Assembly: GCA_045627805.1 (NCBI GenBank)
Contig: JAZQOJ010000156.1
Coordinates: 1 to 29,256 of the forward strand
Origin: UBA1756 sp045627805
GTDB taxonomy: Bacteria > Bacteroidota > Bacteroidia > Bacteroidales > WCHB1-69
Direction of reading: 5' to 3'
DNA: 29,256 nt
The notes below the pieces were generated by a model. The model was not told the DNA's origin. It saw only the letters and a list, made by a program, of their open reading frames with translations, and did no database searches. This document shows, one piece after another, positions 14,837-21,702 of the stretch. The stretch's first letter is position 1, and every line of letters begins with the position of its first letter. The position numbers were made by a program, and so were the translations under genes.

Positions 14837-15559
14837 ATGTTTTTTCATCAAATAAGAATCGGGATTGGCTGTTTTTTTGCCCTGATATTCTGTTTTTCAG
14901 GACAGAATTTCGCACAAGAAACGCTCAATATGCGCATCGACGAGCAAGAAAATCTGCTGGTTTTTTATCCAAATTTTTCCACTTTGGACCTAGTTTGCGG
15001 GAAATGCGTTCCCGCAAGCGACGACATTCTGTTTTGTGGGGCAGCGGCCTTCACCGCAAAATGTCTTAAATATTTCTGTCACGATAATATACGTTGCAAC
15101 CACGTAAGCAACGGACAACTTTTCAAGGGGTCGGCAGAACCCATTTGCAACGGCGTTTTCACCTATTACAATGGGAAGGGACACTTTGCTATGGCCAATC
15201 AGGCCGACCTTGAAAAAGCCGCTCAAAATCACGGTATGGGATTCTGCCAAGTCATTGTGATACTGAATCATAAGGTAATGTATGCCAATGAGCAGAAAAA
15301 AACATTCTGGATTAAAAAAGACTATGTCTTCCGCGCATTGTGCGAAAAAGACGGGCGACTTTGCATTGCGGAATCCAAAGAGGCGGTTTCATACGCTCAA
15401 TTCGTAAGTTACTTAGTGGATTATGGTTTCGACAATGCCATCAACCTGGATATGGGGGGCTGGAGCCACTCCTCATACAGATCCAACTCCAACAAAAGAG
15501 TGACGACCAATGCCATTCCTACGCGATTTGCCTCCAATTGGATTGTATTCAAAAAGTAA
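14837..15559 (+). CDS. Secreted phosphodiester glycosidase (NAGPA) domain protein
   Basis: 240 residues beginning with a hydrophobic signal segment (IGIGCFFALIFCFSGQNFAQ, residues 8-27). The mature part resembles the NAGPA/phosphodiester-glycosidase family (related to the uncovering enzyme): a GVFTYYNGKGHFAMAN strand, an FCQVIVILNHKVMY region and the diagnostic C-terminal AINLDMGGWSHSSYRS, where the family has a LDGGGS-like motif. The substrate is unknown; family members remove sugars from phosphodiesters. There are six Cys residues in the mature N-terminal half, possibly disulfide bonded. The gene follows hslR by 8 bp and may share its transcript. Assignment is moderate because the N-terminal half is divergent. 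Confidence 0.75.
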   Translation: MFFHQIRIGIGCFFALIFCFSGQNFAQETLNMRIDEQENLLVFYPNFSTLDLVCGKCVPASDDILFCGAAAFTAKCLKYFCHDNIRCNHVSNGQLFKGSAEPICNGVFTYYNGKGHFAMANQADLEKAAQNHGMGFCQVIVILNHKVMYANEQKKTFWIKKDYVFRALCEKDGRLCIAESKEAVSYAQFVSYLVDYGFDNAINLDMGGWSHSSYRSNSNKRVTTNAIPTRFASNWIVFKK

Positions 15560-15610
15560 ATTTCGGGTTTATAAACAATCCAAAATCATTAATTTACTTT
15601 CATAAATTAC

Positions 15611-15650
15611 TTATTTTCAATTATTTAATTGAAAAATAATTTTATTTTCA
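15611..15650 (+). terminator. AT-rich hairpin, possible terminator
   Basis: TTATTTTCAATTA (15611-15623) pairs with TAATTGAAAAATAA (15626-15639) with one bulged A, followed by TTTTATTTTC. It lies about 50 bp past the stop at 15559. The stem is all A/T except one G-C pair, so termination strength is doubtful. Confidence 0.4.
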
Positions 15651-15657
15651 ACAATTA

Positions 15658-15689
15658 TTGAAATCGGGGGTTCACTTGCAGTATCTTTG
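15658..15689 (+). promoter_or_regulatory. Promoter for the outer-membrane gene pair
   Basis: TTG at 15658-15660 and TATCTTTG at 15682-15689, spaced 21 bp, fit the Bacteroidetes consensus. The first ATG follows at 15710. Confidence 0.65.
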
Positions 15690-15709
15690 CGTTACTCAAA
15701 TGGACTCCT

Positions 15710-16519
15710 ATGACTCGTAACAAACTCCTTGCTGGATTTCTGCTTTTTATTCTATTGGGCAGGTCGGTTTTTGCCCAGTCGGATTCCGTATCAGTGTCTC
15801 AACTGCGAAACGATTTTTCCTTATCTCATTATTTGGGGTTGATGCTGATAACAGACAATGGCGCGGCCGCCCATCTTTTCAGGAACTCCATCCTCCATAT
15901 TTCAGTTTCCAATAGATTCTGTATCAAAGAATTGACGGAAGCCCATTTAGGTACGGTCTTCCGATTTCGTCACAACAGTTTTCTGCTTTCGTGCCATCAT
16001 CTGGGCTACAATCGTTTTGGAGAATTGGAGGCCAATGTGGGGTATGCCCGAAGTTTTGGACAGCATTTCGCTGCCTCTACCCGGTTCTACTATCTGATGA
16101 CCCACGCCGAAGGGTATCAGGCCACGCATTCCATCACTTTTGACCTATCATTGTATGCCTCCATCGGGAAAAAATTTGGTCTCGGTTTTTCTTGCTACAA
16201 TCCGGCTGCCCTTCATCGCGGAATTACTGGAAGCACAAGGTTGCCAATGCAATTCCGATTTGACTTTCAATATTTTGTAGGGAAGGACTTACTTCTCTTC
16301 GCACTCGTACAACAAGAACTAAAAAGCCGAATCGCCATCGGCTTGGGAACGGTGGTCAAATTGAAAAAAATCTTCCTAAACACAATGGTTGGTTTTCCAG
16401 AACCCCTCGTGCAAATCAACATCAATGCGCACCTCCAGAGATTCATAGTTGGTGCTCATTGCCAATACCGACCTGCCATCGGTCCCATATTGGGAGCAGA
16501 CCTTCAATTTTTACTATAA
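15710..16519 (+). CDS. Predicted outer-membrane beta-barrel protein
   Basis: 269 residues with a signal peptide (KLLAGFLLFILLGRSVFAQ, cleavage after Ala-Gln near 22-23). The mature chain alternates hydrophobic and polar residues in about ten strand-like blocks, e.g. LGTVFRFRHNSFLLSCHH, ELEANVGYARSFGQHF and IGLGTVVKLKKIFLNTMVGF. It ends LGADLQFLL, with a final hydrophobic residue as in barrel proteins. The stop is 10 bp before the next start, so it is in an operon with the HhH-barrel protein. Similar small barrels are seen beside such genes in Bacteroidetes. A PorV-like or transport role is possible but not shown. Confidence 0.75.
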   Translation: MTRNKLLAGFLLFILLGRSVFAQSDSVSVSQLRNDFSLSHYLGLMLITDNGAAAHLFRNSILHISVSNRFCIKELTEAHLGTVFRFRHNSFLLSCHHLGYNRFGELEANVGYARSFGQHFAASTRFYYLMTHAEGYQATHSITFDLSLYASIGKKFGLGFSCYNPAALHRGITGSTRLPMQFRFDFQYFVGKDLLLFALVQQELKSRIAIGLGTVVKLKKIFLNTMVGFPEPLVQININAHLQRFIVGAHCQYRPAIGPILGADLQFLL

Positions 16520-16529
16520 GACATTGAAA

Positions 16530-18593
16530 ATGAAGAAAATAACAACACTATTACTACTCATACTCCCCTTTCTACTGGAAGCGCAAACCGACAGTATTGG
16601 TTCTGCTATCAATTGGGAAGAACAGCTCTTTGAAACTTTGGAAGAGCAACTCACCGATGAAGCCGAATCCGCTGACTTTATTGAAGAAATCGACTTCCTT
16701 TTGGAATACAGGGATCGGAAAGTCAATCTAAATCAATTGGAGGCCGAAGTGGCGTACCGGCTGTTGGGAATGAACGATTACCAATACTATCAATTGCAAC
16801 TTTACATTGAAGTTTACGGAGAGTTGGCTACCATTTATGAATTAGCTGCAGTAGAAGGATTTGACCGCACTTATGTGAAGAAAATTTGGAATCTTGTGGA
16901 AGCGAAACCAGCTGAGCGAGGGAAGAATTGGTTTGAACGTTTTTTCAAAAAGTCAAGAAACACGTTGCTTTTGCGGTATGGACAAATACTGGAACGACAG
17001 GCAGGTTATGACCGTTCAGCACAAAATGGATACGCAGGGAATCCTATGCACCTCACTTTCAAATACTCCTTTCAATCGGGAGAGCACTTTTCGTTGGCAC
17101 TATGTGGAGAGAAAGATGCTGGCGAACAATTCTTTCGGGGGGCTCAAAAAAAAGGGTTTGATCATTACGCTTTCTTTCTTCAGACCAAAGATATTGGAAT
17201 ACTAAAACATTGTGTAATAGGAGATTACAATTTATCTTTTGGACAAGGTCTTGTGATAGGCGGACGGGCGATGGGGAGCAAAGGAGGCGGAGCGGCGGCG
17301 ATACGGCGCTTTCCCGTTCTGCTGCGAGCGACTGCGCCTATGAACGAAAGCACCAACTTTCGCGGGACGGCCGTAGTTTTAGGCAATTCTTCCTATTCTG
17401 GCACACTATTCTACTCTCACAACTTCTATGATGGGGAAGTGGGAATCGACAGCATCGGGAATCCTGTTTTTGAGGGCTCGCTAATGAACACGGGCTACCA
17501 CCGCACCTCATCGGAAATAGGGAACCGGAAAAAAGTGGCAGAACATCTTTTCGGAGGGCATTTTCAAATCAAAAAACGGATTTTCGAGTGCGGGATCACC
17601 GCATTAGGAACTCTTTTCAGCATCCCCATTGCCAAAAGTGGAAATGCCTACAAAAGATACGGATTTTCAGGAAGTTCTCTACTCAATCTGGGCGCTGACT
17701 ACAAACTGATTGTGCGAAATAGCATCCTTTTTGGTGAAATCGGTGCAAGTGGTCACAATCGGGAATGGGGTGCTGGCATTTTGCAAGGAGTGGTTTGGGA
17801 TGTGATGCCAAGATGCAAAATGTCGGCACTTTTCCGTTACTATGGGAGGCAATATGTGGCGACGCACGCCTCCGCATTTGCAGCGAGCAGCGGGTGCAAT
17901 GATGAGTTAGGGCTTTACACTGCGATGGACTTTGCCTTAACGCGCCGCCTCATCCTAAGTACGAATGCGGACGTTTACCACTATTCCTGGCTCAAGTACC
18001 AAATTGACCAGCCAGGATGCGGTTTCGACTGGGGCGCCAAACTCGAATGGAATGTTTCTCGAAATCTTTCCATTCTGATGAAATACCAGTTTTACAATGT
18101 GGCGGCCAACACCAAAAACTGCGATTACTATCAATCTGTTGCAGACATCACCAAACACAAATTACGTTGCGTTTTCAGTTGCCTGCCCACTTCCTGGCTG
18201 ACACTCAAGACGGAAGGCGACTGCATTTTTCAAGGGCACAGTCGCGACTCCCCTGCCCTCGGAATACTTTTTTTCCAAGACATAATGCTCCGATTTGAGC
18301 GAATTGACCTTGGAATCAATTGCCGTATCGCATTTTTCAACACGGATACTTACAATGAGAGAATATATGCTTACGAAAGCGATTTGCTCTATGCGTTCAC
18401 TATTGCCAGCTACTACGGGAAAGGCATCCGTTACTATGGGGTGCTCAACTATGGCCACGCTTTTTTCGACATTCAGCTTCGCCTTTCACAAACATTCTAC
18501 GACGACCGGAACACGATTGGAAGTGGACCTTCGCAAATAAAAGGCAACCGAAAAAGCGAGATTCGCGCTCAAATAATTTTTCACATCAACTAA
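16530..18593 (+). CDS. Helix-hairpin-helix (ComEA-like) protein fused to an outer-membrane beta-barrel
   Basis: 687 residues from the ATG at 16530 (MKKITTLLLLILPFLLEAQ, a signal peptide); an earlier open start overlaps the preceding gene and is rejected. Residues about 70-135 hold paired HhH-like motifs: VNLNQLEAEVAYRLLGM, then YGELATIYELAAVEGFDRTYV, the layout of ComEA's DNA-binding domain. From about 150 to the end the chain is strand-rich with a barrel pattern (YNLSFGQGLVIGGRAMGSKG, LSILMKYQFYNVA, IFFNTDTYN-type turns) and ends EIRAQIIFHIN. The HhH part would face the periplasm. In Bacteroidetes such proteins are widespread but uncharacterised. DNA binding or uptake is an inference from ComEA only. 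Confidence 0.82.
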   Translation: MKKITTLLLLILPFLLEAQTDSIGSAINWEEQLFETLEEQLTDEAESADFIEEIDFLLEYRDRKVNLNQLEAEVAYRLLGMNDYQYYQLQLYIEVYGELATIYELAAVEGFDRTYVKKIWNLVEAKPAERGKNWFERFFKKSRNTLLLRYGQILERQAGYDRSAQNGYAGNPMHLTFKYSFQSGEHFSLALCGEKDAGEQFFRGAQKKGFDHYAFFLQTKDIGILKHCVIGDYNLSFGQGLVIGGRAMGSKGGGAAAIRRFPVLLRATAPMNESTNFRGTAVVLGNSSYSGTLFYSHNFYDGEVGIDSIGNPVFEGSLMNTGYHRTSSEIGNRKKVAEHLFGGHFQIKKRIFECGITALGTLFSIPIAKSGNAYKRYGFSGSSLLNLGADYKLIVRNSILFGEIGASGHNREWGAGILQGVVWDVMPRCKMSALFRYYGRQYVATHASAFAASSGCNDELGLYTAMDFALTRRLILSTNADVYHYSWLKYQIDQPGCGFDWGAKLEWNVSRNLSILMKYQFYNVAANTKNCDYYQSVADITKHKLRCVFSCLPTSWLTLKTEGDCIFQGHSRDSPALGILFFQDIMLRFERIDLGINCRIAFFNTDTYNERIYAYESDLLYAFTIASYYGKGIRYYGVLNYGHAFFDIQLRLSQTFYDDRNTIGSGPSQIKGNRKSEIRAQIIFHIN

Positions 18594-18617
18594 AAATAAC
18601 ACTCAAAAAACTACGTT

Positions 18618-18926
18618 ATGATTGCTGCTTACAAAAGAAATATGAACGACCTTCCCCTTTCAGAAATCCTGCAACAGTTTTTGAGCCAGAATCATCGGGA
18701 AGATGAATTCAAGGCGCGTTCTGCGAAGGACTTGTACTTGGAATTGTTTGTGCCAGAAAACTGTAGAAAAGACATTCTGCAAATCAAAAGTGAGAATGGG
18801 AATTTGTACATCAAAACGGCCAATGCGGGACTGCGTTTCGAGTTATTGAACCAAAGGAGCCAGCACATTGAGATTCTCAATGAGCATTTGCAAGGGAATA
18901 TTGTAAAAAGTATTGTATTACAATGA
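18618..18926 (+). CDS. DUF721 (DciA-like) protein
   Basis: A 102-residue protein whose layout matches the short Bacteroidetes DUF721 proteins: an N-terminal LPLSEILQQFLSQNH segment, then a C-terminal NGNLYIKTANAGLRFELLNQ followed by ILNEHLQGNIVKSIVL. DUF721 includes DciA, a loader of the replicative helicase in bacteria that lack DnaC/DnaI. The W-x-x-V/I segment usual in the middle is replaced by DLYLELFVPENC, so binding may be altered. The start at 18618 is chosen over the inner ATG at 18642 because relatives have a basic lead before the first helix. It follows the HhH-barrel gene by 24 bp, not recF as is common elsewhere. Confidence 0.7.
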   Translation: MIAAYKRNMNDLPLSEILQQFLSQNHREDEFKARSAKDLYLELFVPENCRKDILQIKSENGNLYIKTANAGLRFELLNQRSQHIEILNEHLQGNIVKSIVLQ

Positions 18927-18932
18927 TTCAAG

Positions 18933-19136
18933 TTTCGCAAGTTAGTTATGTGATTATAAAAGACTTAGGACTTGAGACTTAAGACTTGAGAAAAGAGAAC
19001 AAATAGAACAAAGAGAATGAATGGATGGGCATTGGATTTCCAATTTTGATTGGAAAAGTCGTAAGTCAAAAGTCGCAAGACGCCATTATAACGAAAAAAT
19101 AGCAGCTTGCGAAAGTTGAGTTAAAATAACTTGCAA
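18933..19136. repeat. Nested inverted-repeat element with heptad arrays
   Basis: Non-coding block between the convergent DUF721 and kinase genes. The outer arms TTTCGCAAG (18933-18941) and CTTGCGAAA (19106-19114) are perfect inverted repeats. Inside, GACTTRR occurs four times with a 7-bp period (18962-18989), and its inverse AAGTCNN four times with the same period (19056-19083, the last unit reading AAGAC). The centre is a hairpin, TTTCCAAT (19037-19044), loop TTTG, ATTGGAAA (19049-19056). A further hairpin GTTGAGTTA/TAACTTGCAAC lies at 19114-19136 and may terminate the kinase gene's convergent neighbour. It could be a MITE-like repeat or a structured RNA. Confidence 0.8.
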
Positions 19137-19146
19137 CACTCCTTGG

Positions 19147-20652
19147 TTAACGATTCAAGGTAATGCGCATCGTAGTGCCCTTACCCAAAACCGACTCTTT
19201 CACAAAAAGTTTACCCCTGTGGTACTCTTTAATGATACGTTTCGCCAAAGTAAGGCCAAGTCCCCAACCACGGCTTTTGGAAGTATATCCAGGATTGAAA
19301 ATGGTTTTCTGCTTTTTCTGTGGGATTCCTTTTCCCGTGTCGGCAATGTCCACGTGAACGTGACGCGGCTCTTCCACAATGGAAATCGTGATGTTGCCAG
19401 AACCTTCCATTGCGTCAACCGAGTTTTTGCAGAGGTTTTCAATCACCCATTCAAACAAATAACGGTTGATAGGCAACTTAATACTTTGATATTTTGACGC
19501 ATCAAAACTGATAACGGCCTTGGAAGAGATACGGGTTTTAAGATAGGATGAGAATTTTTGGATGACCTCTACCAGATCTTCTTCGTGCAACTCCGGAACG
19601 GAGCCAATCTTCGAGAAACGCTGAGCGATGGTTTCCAGACGAGATACGTCCTTGTTCATTTCCTCCACGATGGACGGATCAACCTCGCTCTCGCGCAGCA
19701 ATTCAGTCCAGGCCATCAATGAGGAAATGGGAGTGCCTAACTGATGAGCGGTCTCTTTTGACATACCCACCCAGACGCGATTCTGCTCGGAACGGCGGGC
19801 AAAACTGAACAACAGATAAGCGATGACCACAAAAACAAGAATGATAAATAACTGAATATAAGGAAAATAGCGCAATCTTGTAAGAACAGGCGACTCCTCA
19901 TAAAACACATAGCAAGTGCCGTGATCGGGAAGTAAAATCTCAATAGGTTCATTTTGGCTTCTCATTGTTTTGATCAATTCTGCCAAATGTTTACCTGTCA
20001 ATTGCTGCGTGCTGTCGATATTGCCACAGATAATCACCTGCTGCTGGGTGCTGTCGGTTATAATCACCGGGATGGATGCCGTATTGACCACCACCTCTTT
20101 GAAAAACGACTCTTGCAATTGCTCCAAGGTGGAACGCATATCGGTATAAATCTTGGATTGCTGGAAATAGACATACCGCCGACCGACGTACGGACCAAAT
20201 TTCAGGTCAATGCGCTCGAATGTCTGGAGAGTGTCGCCCAATTCAGCGACATTGTGCATTTGGGCGATATCGTTGGTAACATTCACCGTTATATCAATAT
20301 CCCCATTTGGCTTGGTAAGAATAAGTGGAATGGTTTTGTTGTCTTGCAACATATCGACATAAAAAGTCAGATCCTCATCCAAAGAAGCGGAATAAACTTT
20401 TTGCATCACTTTTGCCAGTTGAGCGGCACGTTTTCCTTCTTCCACTTTAATCTCGTTGAAAAAGGCGGTAGTAGAATCCACCAGCTGGGCCTTGTGCCGA
20501 ATCGCCTCCGCCCACAAGGTTACTTTCTGACGTTCCTCGCGTGCGATGTCTTTCAAAAGAAGATTCGAGTAATACAGAATCGCAACAAAAACCAAGGCAG
20601 CCGATACGAAAAGGAGCCACTTCCAACGTTTTTTCTGAGCGTATAAGTTCAT
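19147..20652 (-). CDS. Membrane sensor histidine kinase (orphan)
   Basis: 501 residues from the ATG at 20652; a TTG three codons earlier is less likely. TM1 is near residues 10-30 (WLLFVSAALVFVAILYYSN), a periplasmic sensor of about 230 residues follows, and TM2 is near 267-287 (IQLFIILVFVVIAYLLFSFA). The kinase core shows the H box KETAHQLGTPISSLMAW, N box NLCKNSVDAM, G1 DTGKGIP and a GWGLGLTLAKRI G2 box, all intact. The sensor region resembles no domain I can name. No response regulator is adjacent. In many Bacteroidetes the chromosomal kinases are scattered. It signals to an unlinked regulator, by inference. Confidence 0.92.
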   Translation of the reverse strand: MNLYAQKKRWKWLLFVSAALVFVAILYYSNLLLKDIAREERQKVTLWAEAIRHKAQLVDSTTAFFNEIKVEEGKRAAQLAKVMQKVYSASLDEDLTFYVDMLQDNKTIPLILTKPNGDIDITVNVTNDIAQMHNVAELGDTLQTFERIDLKFGPYVGRRYVYFQQSKIYTDMRSTLEQLQESFFKEVVVNTASIPVIITDSTQQQVIICGNIDSTQQLTGKHLAELIKTMRSQNEPIEILLPDHGTCYVFYEESPVLTRLRYFPYIQLFIILVFVVIAYLLFSFARRSEQNRVWVGMSKETAHQLGTPISSLMAWTELLRESEVDPSIVEEMNKDVSRLETIAQRFSKIGSVPELHEEDLVEVIQKFSSYLKTRISSKAVISFDASKYQSIKLPINRYLFEWVIENLCKNSVDAMEGSGNITISIVEEPRHVHVDIADTGKGIPQKKQKTIFNPGYTSKSRGWGLGLTLAKRIIKEYHRGKLFVKESVLGKGTTMRITLNR

Positions 20653-20808
20653 AATCGTCAATTACAACCAGATTAAACGTTAAGCCGCCCAAATTATTGT
20701 TTAGAAAACATTCATATACAAAAAGTTGAAGGACAAATAGGCCATTAAAAAGCAAGAAAAAAAATTTTTTAACGGCACAACAATTTTAGAACAATACGTT
20801 CCGTTTCA

Positions 20809-20832
20809 TATTAAATTTTTTATTAAATTTTT
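20809..20832. repeat. 12-bp exact tandem duplication
   Basis: TATTAAATTTTT occurs twice head to tail (20809-20820, 20821-20832), about 30 bp before the SIMPL gene ATG. The rest of the 20653-20861 gap is A/T-rich with an A8T6 tract near 20758-20770; no TAnnTTTG box was found for either divergent gene. Confidence 0.85.
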
Positions 20833-20861
20833 TCCAAATCATTCACAAAAAAATTACAGCT

Positions 20862-21605
20862 ATGTCAACGAAAGCAAAAATCATCATCAGTTGCATTTTT
20901 GGTATCTGTTTCGTTTTAGGCAGTCTTGCCTTAGGCGTATCATTCTTCAAAGCCAAAGGTCCACAGAAAACCGTTTCCGTAGTAGGTTTAGCCGAAAAGG
21001 AATTCGAATCAGACCTTATTGTTTACAGTTTCAATTACTCCGTGCTCAATATGGATATGAAGGCGGGATACGAGCAGTTGAAGAAGCAAAACGAGATTGT
21101 GAAAAAATACCTCACCGAAAAAGGTATCAGCGACAAGGATGTGGCTTTCAAAGCCATCAGCAACAATCGCGAAACCGACTACGAATACGATAACGCCACT
21201 GGACACTCGCGCTACATTTTCAAGGGTTACCTTCTCACTCAAACCGTGCGCATTGAGTCGAAAAACATTGCAGCGATTGAGACATTGTACAAGGACATCG
21301 TTGAGTTGTTAGACCAAGGCATTGTGATTCAATCGAATGAGCCCAGCTACTACTACACAAAACTGAGTGATTTGAAGATTGAGATGCTGGCGGCTGCGGC
21401 AAAAGATGCACGGAACCGTGCGGAAGCCATCTCTCAGAATGCGGGCGGGAAACTCGGAAAGTTGAAGAACGCCAGTATGGGTGTGTTCCAGATTACAGCG
21501 CCCAACTCATCTGACGAAGACTACACTTGGGGAGGCACCTTCAACACCTCATCCAAAACAAAATGCGCCACTATTAATATGCGCACGACCTATTACGTCG
21601 AGTAA
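20862..21605 (+). CDS. SIMPL-domain (DUF541/YggE-like) membrane-anchored protein
   Basis: 247 residues. An N-terminal hydrophobic segment (IIISCIFGICFVLGSLALGV, about 8-28) anchors or exports it. The rest is a SIMPL domain: KTVSVVGLAEKEFESDLIVY at the start, the KYLTEKGISDKDVAFKAI segment, GYLLTQTVRIESKNI, and the typical AAKDARNRAEAISQNAGGKLGKLKNA helix-turn, ending in an NMRTTYYVE beta-strand. Relatives include YggE of E. coli and animal SIMPL; the bacterial role is unclear, with links to oxidative stress or envelope function in the literature. The gene is divergent from the kinase and ends in a strong terminator. Confidence 0.9.
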   Translation: MSTKAKIIISCIFGICFVLGSLALGVSFFKAKGPQKTVSVVGLAEKEFESDLIVYSFNYSVLNMDMKAGYEQLKKQNEIVKKYLTEKGISDKDVAFKAISNNRETDYEYDNATGHSRYIFKGYLLTQTVRIESKNIAAIETLYKDIVELLDQGIVIQSNEPSYYYTKLSDLKIEMLAAAAKDARNRAEAISQNAGGKLGKLKNASMGVFQITAPNSSDEDYTWGGTFNTSSKTKCATINMRTTYYVE

Positions 21606-21623
21606 AACCTATTTTCGCTAAAT

Positions 21624-21669
21624 AAAATCTCCGCCGCAGTAAAAAAAACGGCGGAGATTTTGTTTTTTT
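21624..21669 (+). terminator. Strong intrinsic terminator after the SIMPL gene
   Basis: Arms AAAATCTCCGCCG (21624-21636) and CGGCGGAGATTTT (21649-21661) form a perfect 13-bp stem around a 12-base A-rich loop, followed by a G and seven T residues. Four bases later the promoter box of the next gene begins. Confidence 0.95.
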
Positions 21670-21672
21670 GTG

Positions 21673-21680
21673 TAACTTTG
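21673..21680 (+). promoter_or_regulatory. Bacteroidetes -7 box for the C25 protease gene
   Basis: TAACTTTG matches TAnnTTTG and has the same flank as the era box (GTGTAACTTTGC). It sits 22 bp before the ATG at 21703, with the terminator T tract occupying the spacer. A -33 box at standard spacing was not clear. Confidence 0.6.
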
Positions 21681-21702
21681 CGAGCTTAATATAATATATA
21701 CT

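Noticed and set aside
16449..16529. Earlier start for the HhH-barrel protein
   Set aside because: It overlaps the end of the previous gene and would bury the clear signal peptide beginning at 16530.
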